Below, one piece after another: positions 26,580 to 35,763 of a DNA stretch of 64,000 bases. The notes beneath the pieces are model-generated. The model worked only from the letters and a program-made list of their open reading frames with translations, ran no database searches and was not told where the DNA came from. The position numbers and the translations under genes are program-made. The stretch's first letter is position 1, and each line of letters begins with the position of its first letter. This DNA is from Orrella dioscoreae (GTDB taxonomy: Bacteria > Pseudomonadota > Gammaproteobacteria > Burkholderiales > Burkholderiaceae_B): assembly GCF_900089455.2 (NCBI RefSeq), contig NZ_LT907988.1, forward strand, positions 4,092,001 to 4,156,000, read 5' to 3'.

Positions 26580-27764
26580 ATGCTGCTCGATCACGATCCC
26601 GCCCGCAGTTTCCTTCCCTATCCCGCCGTGCAGGTGCCGCACGCCCCACAGGGGCCGCTGGCCGGCCTGGACTTTGGCGTGAAGGATCTCTTCGACGTCG
26701 CGGGCTATCCCACCGGCGGCGGCAATCCACATGTCCTGGCGCGCTCTGGCATCAAGGCCGTCAATGCCGCGGCGGTGCAGCTTGCGCTGGACGCGGGCGC
26801 GCGCTGTGTCGGCAAGACGCATACCGACGAACTCGCCTTCTCCATCAACGGCCGCAACGCGCACTTCGGCACGCCCCGCAACGGCGCCGCGCCGGATCGC
26901 ATCCCGGGAGGCTCCAGCTCGGGGTCGGCCTCGGCCGTCTCCAACGGGCTGTGCGACTTCGCGCTGGGCACCGACACCGGCGGCTCGGTGCGGGTGCCGG
27001 CCAACCACTGCGGCCTGTATGGCATCCGCCCCACCCATGGCCGCATCCCGCTGACGGGCAGCCTGGACCTGGCCCCCAGCCTCGACACCTGCGGCGTGCT
27101 GGCCCGCGATGCCGATGTCTTCGCGCGGGCTTGCGCCGCCCTGCTGGGCGAGGACGCGCAGCAACGCGGCCAGCCCCGGCTGATGCTGGCCGAGGATGTC
27201 TACGCCTTGCTGGAACCCGAGGTCCGCGCGGTGCACGCGCCCCTGCTGGAAGCGCTGGCTGCGCGCCCGCAAGGCCTGGCGCGCGCCACGGTGGCCCAGC
27301 CTTCCTTCGACGCGCTCTTCACCGCGTTCCGTCACGTGCAGGGCCACGAGGCCTGGCAGGTCGACGGCGCGCTGATCGACGGCGACGGCCTGCAGCTGGG
27401 CCCTGGCGTGAAGGAGCGCTTCGCGTTCTCGCGTGAGGTCACCGACGCGCAATACACGCAATACAGTGCGGCGCGCGCACGCTTTCGCGACACCCTGGCT
27501 GCCCTGCTGGGCGAGGACGGCGTGCTGGTGCTGCCCACGATGCCGGATGTCGCCCCGCGTCTCGACGAAGCCGAGGAAACGCTGGATGCCTACCGCAACC
27601 GGGCGCTGCGCATGCTGTGCCTGGCAGGCCTGTCCGGCTTTCCGCAGGTGTCGGTGCCTGCGCTGCGGCGCCTGGATGCGCCGCTCGGCGTCTCGTTGCT
27701 GGGACCGGCGGGCAGCGACCGCTGGCTGATCGGGCAGGCGCTGGCGCTGCTTCCTGCCGCCTGA
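26580..27764 (+). CDS. Amidase signature-family hydrolase
   Basis: A 394-residue amidase with the Ser-cisSer-Lys triad: Lys in DFGVKDLFDVAG, cis-Ser in IPGGSSSGSASAV and the nucleophile in GTDTGGSVRVP. It is shorter than GatA (about 480 residues) and lacks its partner genes, so it is a stand-alone amidase of unknown substrate. The frame could start at GTG 26547, adding 11 residues; neither start has a clear ribosome site. It follows folA by 47 bases and may share its transcript. Confidence 0.85.
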   Translation: MLLDHDPARSFLPYPAVQVPHAPQGPLAGLDFGVKDLFDVAGYPTGGGNPHVLARSGIKAVNAAAVQLALDAGARCVGKTHTDELAFSINGRNAHFGTPRNGAAPDRIPGGSSSGSASAVSNGLCDFALGTDTGGSVRVPANHCGLYGIRPTHGRIPLTGSLDLAPSLDTCGVLARDADVFARACAALLGEDAQQRGQPRLMLAEDVYALLEPEVRAVHAPLLEALAARPQGLARATVAQPSFDALFTAFRHVQGHEAWQVDGALIDGDGLQLGPGVKERFAFSREVTDAQYTQYSAARARFRDTLAALLGEDGVLVLPTMPDVAPRLDEAEETLDAYRNRALRMLCLAGLSGFPQVSVPALRRLDAPLGVSLLGPAGSDRWLIGQALALLPAA

Positions 27765-27986
27765 GCCGCCCCAGGCGTGGCTCGGCCCGGCGCTGCCACG
27801 TCTTGATGCATCTTTTCCCTTGATTGTGCGCCGCAAGCAGCGTGCGGTCGATATACTGCGTCCCGGGAAAGAACCTGAGCGCCGGACATCGCGCTCGCCT
27901 GCCGCCAGGCCTGACCTGGAGAAAAAAGAAGCGCCGACACGGCGCCCCGTCCAGGACGAAGCCGGCAGCCACCTTTTCGGGAAGCC

Positions 27987-29897
27987 ATGAAGAAGACTAC
28001 TGCGGGACTGACTGGCCTGGTCGTACTGGCCGCTGCCTATACGGGCGCATCCTGGTACACGGGCAAGCGTATCGAGGCCAAGCTGGCCGACACCGTTGCG
28101 CAACTCAACATCCAGCTGCGCCAACCCGATCTCGAACCCCTGTACGCACAGATCGAGACCGTTGCCTATTCGCGCGGACTGTTCAGCAGCGAGGCACGCT
28201 ACGCGCTGGTGCGCCAGGTGCCGGCGCAGGAAGGCGTGCCGGCCGAGCCGCCCGTGCGCATTGGCTTCGTGAACAAGATCGCCCACGGTCCGCTGGCGCC
28301 TGCCGCCATTGCCCGCGGCAATTTCGCGCCCGGCCTGGCCCACATCGACACCGAACTGGAAAACGACGAGACCACCGCCGAGCTCTTCGCGCTGACGAAG
28401 GGTAGGCCCTTCCTGTCGGGCAGCACCCGGGTGACCTTCTCCGGCGGCTCGGACACGCGCTGGGCGCTGGCCCCGATCGACACGGAAAAGAACGGCGCGC
28501 GCGTCGAGTTCAGCGGCGCCACGCTGAACGCCAAGATGGACGCCGACCTGATCGCCATCGACGGAACGGGCGAGATGGCCCGCGTGGCCATCACCGACGT
28601 GGAAGGCCAATCGGCCGTCATCAGCGACCTGAAGATGGCCGCCAAAACCACCCCCGGCCGCCACAAGCTGGGCGTGGGTGACAGCTCCGTCACCGTCGCC
28701 TCGATGGAAATCAAGACGCCGGAAACGCCGGCGGTCAAGCTGGAATCCCTGTCGATGAAGGCGGTCGCGGGCGAGGAAGGCGAGGCTGTGTTCGGCACGG
28801 TCGAGTACGGCGTGGGCAAGATCCTGGTGCAAGACAAGGACTTCGGTTCCGTCACCACTGCGGTTCGCGTGGCCGGCCTGCCCGGCCAGACCGCCAAGCG
28901 TCTCCAGGAGGAATACAAGGCCTTCATCGAGCTGGTCGCCAAGGGCGACGACGCCGACGCCGCGGCGCTTGACGCCGCCCAGCAGAAGCTGCTGGTCAGC
29001 GCCAACGAGATCCTGGCCGCCAAGCCTTCGTTCAGCATCGACCCGGTGCTGTGGAAGACCCCGCAAGGCGAAAGCCGCTTCGACCTGAAGCTGGCCATGC
29101 AGGCGCCCAAGCAGCCGATCACGAGCGCAGTCACCCCGCGCCAGTTGCTGGAAGCCGTGGCGTCGCTGGACGCGTCCGTGTCGATCTCCCAGGCCATGGC
29201 CACCGGCGTGACCGCAGCGGTGCTGGAAACGCAGGGCCTGGACGCCGCAAGCGCCCAGCGTGAGGCGCAGAAGCAGGTAGGCACGCTGGCCGGCATGGCC
29301 GCCATGATGCAGATGGGCGTGCTCGAGAACGGCAACCTGGTGTCGCGCATGCGCTACGCCGATGGCACCATCGACCTGAATGGCAAGCAGACCCCCATCG
29401 AAGGCTATCTGGAAATGCTGGGCCCCGAGGCCGACCAGCCGCTGAGCTTCGAACCGGCACTGGCCGACGGCGAAGACGAGCTGGGCAGCCTGGACCCCGA
29501 GCGCATCGCCGGCATCCTGGAGCAGAATGGCTACACCGTGGAAACCACCCAGGACGACGTGGGCGACCCGCTCATCGTCGTCACCGCCGGTCCCGGCGGC
29601 GCGCTGGCGGGTGACACGCTGGTGGAGTTCTACGGCTGCGAAAGCGCCGACAGTTGCCAGGACATGCTCATCAAGACCGTCTTCGACACCGAGCCGCCGG
29701 TGCCGCTGCTGGCACTGAACGACTGGAACGCGAACAACCGCTGGACGCGTGCCTACCAGACGCCCGAAGGCGAGACCATCCTGGAGATGGACGTGAACGC
29801 GCAAGGCGGGCTGGGCGCGGAAGCCCTGGAGAGCATGCTCTTCGGCTTCATGGGCCTGTCCGGGGAGTTCGCCGAGCTGATCGGCGCGACGCCCTGA
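27987..29897 (+). CDS. YdgA-family (DUF945) protein
   Basis: A 636-residue protein with an N-terminal hydrophobic segment (residues 7-24, GLTGLVVLAAAYTGASWY) serving as signal anchor and a large acidic extracytoplasmic domain. The YTGKRIEAKLADTVAQLN start and the VAYSRGLFSSEARYAL stretch match the YdgA/DUF945 family, found in the inner membrane with undefined function. It is longer than E. coli YdgA (about 500 residues), with extra sequence at the C-terminal end. A bidirectional terminator follows. Confidence 0.82.
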   Translation: MKKTTAGLTGLVVLAAAYTGASWYTGKRIEAKLADTVAQLNIQLRQPDLEPLYAQIETVAYSRGLFSSEARYALVRQVPAQEGVPAEPPVRIGFVNKIAHGPLAPAAIARGNFAPGLAHIDTELENDETTAELFALTKGRPFLSGSTRVTFSGGSDTRWALAPIDTEKNGARVEFSGATLNAKMDADLIAIDGTGEMARVAITDVEGQSAVISDLKMAAKTTPGRHKLGVGDSSVTVASMEIKTPETPAVKLESLSMKAVAGEEGEAVFGTVEYGVGKILVQDKDFGSVTTAVRVAGLPGQTAKRLQEEYKAFIELVAKGDDADAAALDAAQQKLLVSANEILAAKPSFSIDPVLWKTPQGESRFDLKLAMQAPKQPITSAVTPRQLLEAVASLDASVSISQAMATGVTAAVLETQGLDAASAQREAQKQVGTLAGMAAMMQMGVLENGNLVSRMRYADGTIDLNGKQTPIEGYLEMLGPEADQPLSFEPALADGEDELGSLDPERIAGILEQNGYTVETTQDDVGDPLIVVTAGPGGALAGDTLVEFYGCESADSCQDMLIKTVFDTEPPVPLLALNDWNANNRWTRAYQTPEGETILEMDVNAQGGLGAEALESMLFGFMGLSGEFAELIGATP

Positions 29898-29922
29898 GTC
29901 CTCGACTTGGCTGCGTGAGAAC

Positions 29923-29949
29923 AAAGGCCGCTCCCCGGAGCGGCCTTTT
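29923..29949. terminator. Bidirectional intrinsic terminator
   Basis: AAAGGCCGCTCC and GGAGCGGCCTTT pair perfectly across a CC loop, with T on one side and A on the other. It sits between the YdgA-family gene and the convergent GH88 gene and can serve both. Confidence 0.88.
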
Positions 29950-29972
29950 GCATGGCTGGCAGCGCCTTGCTG

Positions 29973-31199
29973 TCACGGCTGCAGCGCCGCCGGCCCATGC
30001 GCCGGCAGCAGCCGGCCCGGCATTGCCGCGCGCGCCAGTGCCTCGGTGAAGAAGTAATCGCCGAACAGCGTGGCGCTGACCACGCCTTCCCGGTGCGGCC
30101 GCGAGTAGCAGCTGTTGCGCAGCAGGCCGCGGTGCGTGTCTTCGGTGGCGAACTCCTCGCGGCACAGGCCCGCCAGCGTGTCCAGGCCTCGCGCTCGCCA
30201 GGTCTCGCGGCGCGCCGGATCCGGATGGACATCTCCCAGTTCAAGGAAGGCCGACGCCACGATGGCCGAGGTTGCCGTGTCCTTGATGGCGGCGTCCTCG
30301 CCCTGCGCGTCGAAATCCCAGGGGGGCACCAGCCTGTCGCCCAGCTTCGCAAGATAATAGGTGGCGGTGCGCTCGGCCAGTTCCAGGTAGTGGCGCTTGC
30401 CGGTTTCGCGCGCCGACTCGACATAGCCATAGATGGCCCAGGCCTGGCCGCGCGCCCAGTCCGACTCGTCGCCGGAACCCTGGAACGTGAAGCCGCGGGT
30501 ACGCGCCCCCGTCGCCTCGTCGTACTCCACCGCGTGATAGGTGGAATCGTTGGCACGCAGGAAACCCTGCTCGGTCATCGCGGCATGGGCGTCGGCGGCC
30601 AGGCGGAAGCTGGCGTCACCGCTATGCCTTGCGGCCCAGTACAGCAATGGCAGGTTGGCCATGGTGTCGATGGCCGAACTGCGCCGGCCGCGCGGATCGT
30701 CCAGCGGCCCCCAGGAAGACAGGTACGCCCCGCGCGGCGTGGTCACCAGGCGCGCGCGCAGGCGGCTGGCTGCCTGCAGCGCCACGTCCGCGTACCAGCG
30801 CTCGCCGGTGATGTGGAAACCTGGAATGGCGCTGCTTTCGAAGATGAAGCCGATGTCGTGGGTGTTGCCGTCGTCGGCGCGCTGGGCCACCAGCTGCATG
30901 CGCTCGCGCGCCCAGGTGCGAAAGCGCGCCTCTCCGGTGTGCAGGTAGGCCGTCCACAGCAGTCCCACCCAGAATCCGCAGAACCAGTTGCCGTGGCTCC
31001 AGGCCTCGCCGCTGTAGCCCGCCGAGCGCGAGGCCGGCATCAGCACCCACTTGCCGTCGGGCGCGGTGACGTAGGGAAATTCCACGCCCAGCGTGGGTTC
31101 GTCGGCGGCCACCTTCTCGGCCAGCCGATCCAGGGTGCGGCTGAACAATTGCTGCTGCGCCGTGGTCAAGGGGCGGCCCGTGTCATGCTGCTGCGCCAT
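29973..31199 (-). CDS. Unsaturated uronyl hydrolase (glycoside hydrolase family 88)
   Basis: A 408-residue alpha/alpha-barrel protein. GH88 enzymes hydrate and cleave the unsaturated uronic acid left at the non-reducing end by polysaccharide lyases. Both family Asp residues are seen: NTHDIGFIFESSA (near 115) and RRSSAIDTMANLPLLYWAAR (near 180). No signal peptide is present, so it acts on imported oligosaccharides. It is divergent from the iclR gene and has a promoter with the same activator-type site as the FAH-TRAP operon. No lyase is in the window. Confidence 0.88.
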   Translation of the reverse strand: MAQQHDTGRPLTTAQQQLFSRTLDRLAEKVAADEPTLGVEFPYVTAPDGKWVLMPASRSAGYSGEAWSHGNWFCGFWVGLLWTAYLHTGEARFRTWARERMQLVAQRADDGNTHDIGFIFESSAIPGFHITGERWYADVALQAASRLRARLVTTPRGAYLSSWGPLDDPRGRRSSAIDTMANLPLLYWAARHSGDASFRLAADAHAAMTEQGFLRANDSTYHAVEYDEATGARTRGFTFQGSGDESDWARGQAWAIYGYVESARETGKRHYLELAERTATYYLAKLGDRLVPPWDFDAQGEDAAIKDTATSAIVASAFLELGDVHPDPARRETWRARGLDTLAGLCREEFATEDTHRGLLRNSCYSRPHREGVVSATLFGDYFFTEALARAAMPGRLLPAHGPAALQP

Positions 31200-31242
31200 C
31201 TGTCTGTCTCCTCGTTGCGTATCGGGTCATTGGTATCGGGGG

Positions 31243-31271
31243 TTGGGATGCGCGAAAAAAGTGTATATATT
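31243..31271 (+). promoter_or_regulatory. Promoter of the iclR-type gene
   Basis: -35 TTGGGA (31243-31248), 17-base spacer, -10 TATATT (31266-31271). The predicted start is near 31278, so the shared 23-bp site lies in the transcribed leader, where bound regulator could repress its own gene. It overlaps the divergent GH88 promoter. Confidence 0.5.
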
Positions 31272-31288
31272 CCTGCCTGAACGAACAA
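31260..31288 (-). promoter_or_regulatory. Promoter of the GH88 gene
   Basis: -35 TTGTTC (31283-31288), 17-base spacer, -10 TACACT (31260-31265) on the minus strand. It predicts a leader of about 54 bases. The conserved 23-bp site ends 13 bp upstream of the -35. Confidence 0.6.
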
Positions 31289-31301
31289 TATCCTGTTCTC
31301 G

Positions 31302-31324
31302 TTTCTTTAATTTTGGAATATCAG
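31302..31324. promoter_or_regulatory. Putative IclR-type operator, copy 1
   Basis: A 23-bp site containing TTTTGGAAT and TCAG blocks, identical at 19 of 23 positions to the site at 40426-40448. It lies between the divergent GH88 and iclR genes. A 5-bp inverted repeat (GAACA/TGTTC, 31283-31298) adjoins it. Confidence 0.65.
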
Positions 31325-31377
31325 GCGCCTCATCCAGGTCTTGCCTGACCTTCCCACCCCTTGCAGAAGGACCGGCC

Positions 31378-32136
31378 ATGCTCGAAAAATCCGCCGTACC
31401 CGCCATCGACCGCGCCGACGTCATCCTGAAGCTGCTGGCGGCAAGCCACGTACCGGTACGCACGACCGAGCTTGCCCAGCAGTGCGGGCTGGCCAAGAGT
31501 ACGCTGTACCTGCTGCTGGACTCGCTGGAGCAACGCCGCTGGATCGAGAAAAGCGGCGGGGGCTACATCATCGGCGTCGGCCTCTACGTCCTGGGCGCGG
31601 CCTATGTGCGCCACGATGGCCTGCAGAACGCCTTCCGCATCGCCGCCGCCGACTATGTCTCCGAGCACAACGAGGTCATCCAGCTGGCCACGCTGCAGGG
31701 CAACGAAGTCGTCTACCTGGCGCGCGAGGACGCCCGGCGGCCGGTACGGCTGGTCTCCGACATCGGCACCCGCCTGCCCGCGCATGCCTGTGCGCTCGGC
31801 AAGATCCTGCTGGCCCAGCTGAGCGACGACGAAGTCAGGCGCGTGCTGCCCGACACCCTCGTCAGCATTACCGAACGCACGCTGACCAAGCCCGCGGAAC
31901 TGCTGCGCGACCTGGCCGACGTGCGCAAGAGCGGACTGGGCCGCGACCTGGAAGAGGTGGCCGCGGGGCTGAACTGCTTTGCCGTCTATGTGGGAGAGAC
32001 CTCCATGGGCCGGCCCATCGCGGTCAGTTCCTCCATTCCCATCGACCGCATCGACAAGCGCCGCGAGAAGGCCATCGTGCAGAGCCTGGTGAAGGTGGCG
32101 GCCCAGATCGCCGCGCGGGTGGGCGCGCGGCGCTGA
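31378..32136 (+). CDS. IclR-family transcriptional regulator
   Basis: A 252-residue regulator. The N-terminal winged helix-turn-helix spans about 10-70 (RTTELAQQCGLAKSTLYLLLDSL is the recognition region). The C-terminal IclR effector domain includes RLPAHACALGKILLA and FAVYVGETSMGRPIAVSSSIP. Family members sense small organic acids and can activate or repress. ATG 31378 has AGAAGG a few bases upstream; the frame to 31093 is untranslated leader. Its likely targets are the GH88 gene and the FAH-TRAP-CoA operon, which share its putative operator. Confidence 0.92.
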   Translation: MLEKSAVPAIDRADVILKLLAASHVPVRTTELAQQCGLAKSTLYLLLDSLEQRRWIEKSGGGYIIGVGLYVLGAAYVRHDGLQNAFRIAAADYVSEHNEVIQLATLQGNEVVYLAREDARRPVRLVSDIGTRLPAHACALGKILLAQLSDDEVRRVLPDTLVSITERTLTKPAELLRDLADVRKSGLGRDLEEVAAGLNCFAVYVGETSMGRPIAVSSSIPIDRIDKRREKAIVQSLVKVAAQIAARVGARR

Positions 32137-32171
32137 GCCGGCCGGAGCACGGTGCGCGGCCACGGGCAGGT

Positions 32172-32600
32172 TCAGCGCCAGGGCAGCTCCTTGAGCGCCG
32201 AACGGCCCGACATGACGGGCGTCTCGCCGTTCTTCAGCACCTGTGTCTCCATGACGAGGATGCGCTTGGCGTCCTTTTTCTCGACCACCGTCACCGTGAC
32301 GGACAAGGTATCGCCGATGTGCACCGCGCCCAGGAAACGCAGTTCCTGCCCCACATAGACAAACCCCGGGCCCGTCAGCCGCGTGTGCGCGGTGGACACC
32401 AGGGCGCCGGTGAAGAGCCCGTGCACGACGCGCCGGCCAAAGACCGTCCGCGCCGCGAAGTCATCGTCGCGATGCAGCGGATTGTCGTCGCCCGACAGGG
32501 CTTCGAACACATCCACGTCCACCGCCGTCACCTGTCGCGTCAGGGTGTGGGCATGTCCCACCGCGATCTCTTCATAGGTCTTGATGCGCGCGCCGCTCAC
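32172..32600 (-). CDS. MaoC-like (R)-specific enoyl-CoA hydratase
   Basis: A 142-residue single hot-dog protein with the hydratase 2 motif SGDDNPLHRDDDFA (Asp and His catalytic) and FGRRVVHGLFTGAL. It hydrates a trans-enoyl-CoA thioester. Start is GTG 32600, overlapping the CoA-transferase stop (GTGA); the open frame to 32648 adds Arg-rich residues without similarity. It is the last gene of the operon and the second MaoC-like gene in it. Confidence 0.86.
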   Translation of the reverse strand: MSGARIKTYEEIAVGHAHTLTRQVTAVDVDVFEALSGDDNPLHRDDDFAARTVFGRRVVHGLFTGALVSTAHTRLTGPGFVYVGQELRFLGAVHIGDTLSVTVTVVEKKDAKRILVMETQVLKNGETPVMSGRSALKELPWR

Positions 32601-33793
32601 GGTGCCACCCCCGCATCGCAGGATTTCGCCACGCCTTCTTCCAGCCATGCGCCGATCTGCGCGTCGCTGTAGCCCGCCTCGCGCAGCACCTCCTCGGTGT
32701 GCTCGCCCAGCCGTGGCGGCACGCGCCGCAACGCGGGCGCCTGGCCGTCGTAGCGCACCGGATGCTGCAGCACGCGTATGGTGCCCGCGCCCGGATATTC
32801 GATGGGCAGGATCACGTCGTTGTGCAGCACCTGCGGATCAGTCTCGACCTGCTCATAGTCATTGACCGGCGCATACCAGACCCCCTCCGCGTCGAACACC
32901 GCCATCCAGTGCTCGGTGGTCCGCGTGCGCAACGCCTCGCCCACCGCGGCGTGGACGGCCTGGCGGTGCGTCATGCCGCCGCGCTCGCCGTACTGCAACA
33001 GGTCGGGCCGGTCCAGCACCTGCGCCAGCTTCGGGATGGGGCTGATGGACAGGGCGATCCAGTGGTCGGCCGTCTGGTAGACGCCGTAGGGCGCGCCGTG
33101 GAAGCGGCTGCCCATCGCAGGCGACGCACGGTCCCACAATGGCCCCTTGTTCATGTAATAGCAGAAGGGTTCGATCTGCAGGTCCATGGCCGCATTCAGC
33201 AGATTGCTCTCGACCTTCTTGCCCTTGCCCGTGGACTCGCGCTCGTACAAGGCCGCCAGCACGCCGAAAGCCGCCAGCACGGCCGCATGCTGGTCGACGA
33301 TGGCGGAGCCCACCGGCACCGGCCCTGCCTTGGCATCGCCAGACAAGGTCGTCAGCCCGCTCATGGCCTGCAGCAGCAGGTCCTGTCCCGGACGCTTCAG
33401 GTAGGGGCCCGACGAGCCATAACCCGTGCAGGAGCAATAGACCAGGCGCGGGTTCAGCCGGGACAGCGCGTCATGGCCCAGGCCCAGCTTGTCCATGACG
33501 CCAGGCCGGTAGTTCTCGATCAGCACGTCCGCCTCGGCGGCCAGGCGCTGCGCGATCTCCCGGCCCTTGGGTGTCTGCAGATCAAGTGAAATGCTGCGCT
33601 GGTTGCGGTTGGCCAGCATGAAGAACACGCTGACGCCCTCCACGAAGGCGTCGAAGCCCGCCCACTGGCGCTCCCAGGCGCCGTGCGCGGGCTCGACCTT
33701 GATCACGTCGGCGCCCGTGTCGGCCAGCATCTGCACGGCCGACGGCCCCTGCAGGAAATGCGTGAAACTCAATACCTTGATGTTGTTCAACAT
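32597..33793 (-). CDS. Class III CoA-transferase (CaiB/BaiF family)
   Basis: A 398-residue family III CoA-transferase that moves CoA between carboxylic acids. Landmarks are ADTGADVIKVEPAHG, LIENYRPGVMDKLGLG and the catalytic Asp in GSAIVDQHAAVLAAFG. Start: ATG 33793 has GGGGGAT eight bases upstream and gives MLNNIKVLSFTHFLQGP; the alternative ATG 33817 overlaps the acyl-CoA dehydrogenase stop and adds eight residues. It would activate the substrate of the pathway as a CoA thioester. Confidence 0.9.
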   Translation of the reverse strand: MLNNIKVLSFTHFLQGPSAVQMLADTGADVIKVEPAHGAWERQWAGFDAFVEGVSVFFMLANRNQRSISLDLQTPKGREIAQRLAAEADVLIENYRPGVMDKLGLGHDALSRLNPRLVYCSCTGYGSSGPYLKRPGQDLLLQAMSGLTTLSGDAKAGPVPVGSAIVDQHAAVLAAFGVLAALYERESTGKGKKVESNLLNAAMDLQIEPFCYYMNKGPLWDRASPAMGSRFHGAPYGVYQTADHWIALSISPIPKLAQVLDRPDLLQYGERGGMTHRQAVHAAVGEALRTRTTEHWMAVFDAEGVWYAPVNDYEQVETDPQVLHNDVILPIEYPGAGTIRVLQHPVRYDGQAPALRRVPPRLGEHTEEVLREAGYSDAQIGAWLEEGVAKSCDAGVAP

Positions 33794-33813
33794 GGTGTCA
33801 TCCCCCTTTTCAT

Positions 33814-34971
33814 TCATGCGTTGAGCAGTTCGCGCGCCAGGATCATGCGCTGGATCTCCGAGGTGCCTTCGACGATCTCCAGCACCTTGGCGTCGCCGAA
33901 AGCGCGCGCCACCGGGTATTCGCTGATGACCCCATAGCCGCCGTGGATCTGCACGGCCTGGTGCGCCGCGTCCATCGCCTTCTCGGTGGCGAAGAGCTTG
34001 GCCATGGACGCCTGCGTGGCGAACGGCTGTCCGGCATCCTTGCGCCGCGCCGCGTCATACAGCATCAGGCGGGCTGCGTGTGCGTGCGTGGCCATGTCGG
34101 CGACCTTGAACTGCAAGGCCTGGAAATCCGCCAGCGGCCGGCCGAAAGCCTTGCGTTCCTTCATGTAGGCGATGCTGCGGTCCAGCGAGCCCTGCAGGAT
34201 GCCCAGGCCCAGCGCGCCGATCAGGATGCGGCCCGTGCTGATCTGCGCCAGCGTCTGGCGCAGGCCGGCGCCACGCTCGCCCAGCAGGTTGGCCGCCGGG
34301 ATCGCGCAATCGGCAAAGGACAGCTCGCACGTGCTGGACGCGCGCCAACCGATCTTGGTGAGCTTGCGCCCGCAGGAGAAGCCCGGCGTGCCTGCCGGCA
34401 CGATGAAGTTCGAGATCTCCTTGCGCCCGTCCGGGCGTTGCCCCGTGACCGCCGCGATGACGACGGGACCCGTGACATCGGTGCCGGAATTGCTGATGAA
34501 GGTCTTGGCGCCGTCGATGATCCAGCGTCCCTCGTGCTGGCGCGCGCGGGTGGAGATATTGGCGGCATCCGAGCCGGCGTCGGGCTCGGACAGGCCGATG
34601 GCGCCGACCTGCTCGCCGCCCAGGATGGGCGTGAGAAAAGCGTTCTTCTGCTCGGGCGTGCCGTACTGGTTGAGCAGGCTCGCCACGGTGGAGTTCGCCA
34701 TCAGCGAGTTGGCGATGGCGCAATCCACCCGCGCCAGTTCTTCCAGCACGATGACGAAGGACACCCAGCTCCCGTCGCCGCCGCCCCACGCCTCCGGGTA
34801 CGGCAAGCCGGTGAAGCCCAGCTCGCCCGCCGCCCGCCAGATGCCGTAGGGAAAGCCCTCTTCCTCCCAGAGCGACGCCGACACCGCCGCGACTTCCTGT
34901 TCGGCGAAACGGCGCACCGCCTCGCGGATGAGGTCATCCTCCATGACCGTGTCCAGCGTTGCCTCGTTCAT
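33814..34971 (-). CDS. Acyl-CoA dehydrogenase
   Basis: A 385-residue FAD-dependent acyl-CoA dehydrogenase. The FAD region includes GLSEPDAGSDAANISTRA and WIIDGAKTFISNSG. The catalytic Glu is in VLEIVEGTSEIQRMIL near the C-terminus. It resembles short or branched-chain enzymes, but the substrate cannot be read. It is coupled to the enoyl-CoA hydratase gene by a 4-base overlap. It should introduce the double bond that the hydratases in the same operon then hydrate. Confidence 0.92.
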   Translation of the reverse strand: MNEATLDTVMEDDLIREAVRRFAEQEVAAVSASLWEEEGFPYGIWRAAGELGFTGLPYPEAWGGGDGSWVSFVIVLEELARVDCAIANSLMANSTVASLLNQYGTPEQKNAFLTPILGGEQVGAIGLSEPDAGSDAANISTRARQHEGRWIIDGAKTFISNSGTDVTGPVVIAAVTGQRPDGRKEISNFIVPAGTPGFSCGRKLTKIGWRASSTCELSFADCAIPAANLLGERGAGLRQTLAQISTGRILIGALGLGILQGSLDRSIAYMKERKAFGRPLADFQALQFKVADMATHAHAARLMLYDAARRKDAGQPFATQASMAKLFATEKAMDAAHQAVQIHGGYGVISEYPVARAFGDAKVLEIVEGTSEIQRMILARELLNA

Positions 34972-35759
34972 GCCTGCCCTCCAGACGTTGATTTACGCGC
35001 CGCGAATTGCCTCAGGCCCGCCCGGGCATGCGGGGTGCCGACATTGGCGGCGTACGACGCCGCCTCGAAATCCATGCCTGCCGCCAGCGGCAGCTCGGCG
35101 GCCCGCTGCACGGCGCGCTTGGCCATGTGCAAGGCATAGGGATGGCGTGCCGCCAGGGTGGCGGCGAATGCCAGGGTTTCCTCCCGCAGCGCCGCCGGTT
35201 CGCACACCCGCGTCAGCAATCCCCATGCCTGGCACTGCGCGGTGTCGTGCACCTGCCCGCACAGGACCATCTCGCGGGCCCTGGCCAGCCCCAGCCATTG
35301 CACCGCCAACTGCGTGCCGCCCCAGCCCGGCAAGGTATCGAGCGTGATCTCGGGGAAGCCGAAAGCGGCCGTGCGCGCGGCCAGGATGAAGTCGCAAGCC
35401 AGCACCAGCTCGAATCCGCCCCCCAGCGCCAGGCCGTTGACCATCGCGATGACGGGCTTGGGCGATTCGTGCAGGCGGCGCAGCAAGCGCTGGCCGCGCA
35501 GCATGTCCGCATGCGCGGCCATGGCGTCCATGTCTGCCAGCCGCGCGATGTCGTTGCCGGCGGAAAAGGCGCGCTCGCCCGCGCCCGTGATGACCAGCAC
35601 GTGCGTGCCATCGTGCGCCAGCGCCGCCTCGACCCCCTGCTCCAGCGCGGCAAGCAAGGCATCGGAGAACGCGTTCAACTTGCGCGGGCGATTCAGGACA
35701 AGCAGGCGCACCGCGCCCGCCTGCTCCACCCGCAAGACGTCCGTCTCTGCGTGGTCCAT
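34968..35759 (-). CDS. Enoyl-CoA hydratase/isomerase (crotonase) family protein
   Basis: A 263-residue crotonase. The oxyanion-hole region FSAGNDIARLAD is present. The two Glu positions used for hydration are both kept (GLALGGGFELVLACD and FGFPEITLDTLPGWGG). So hydratase activity is plausible, next to two MaoC-type hydratases of opposite stereochemistry. It starts 4 bases downstream of the first MaoC-like gene's stop. Confidence 0.9.
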   Translation of the reverse strand: MDHAETDVLRVEQAGAVRLLVLNRPRKLNAFSDALLAALEQGVEAALAHDGTHVLVITGAGERAFSAGNDIARLADMDAMAAHADMLRGQRLLRRLHESPKPVIAMVNGLALGGGFELVLACDFILAARTAAFGFPEITLDTLPGWGGTQLAVQWLGLARAREMVLCGQVHDTAQCQAWGLLTRVCEPAALREETLAFAATLAARHPYALHMAKRAVQRAAELPLAAGMDFEAASYAANVGTPHARAGLRQFAARKSTSGGQA

Positions 35760-35763
35760 GGCG

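Noticed and set aside
26496-29924. A 1142-codon minus-strand frame across the amidase and YdgA genes
   Set aside because: It is opposite two good genes, compositionally biased, and crosses two plus-strand genes and the gap between them.
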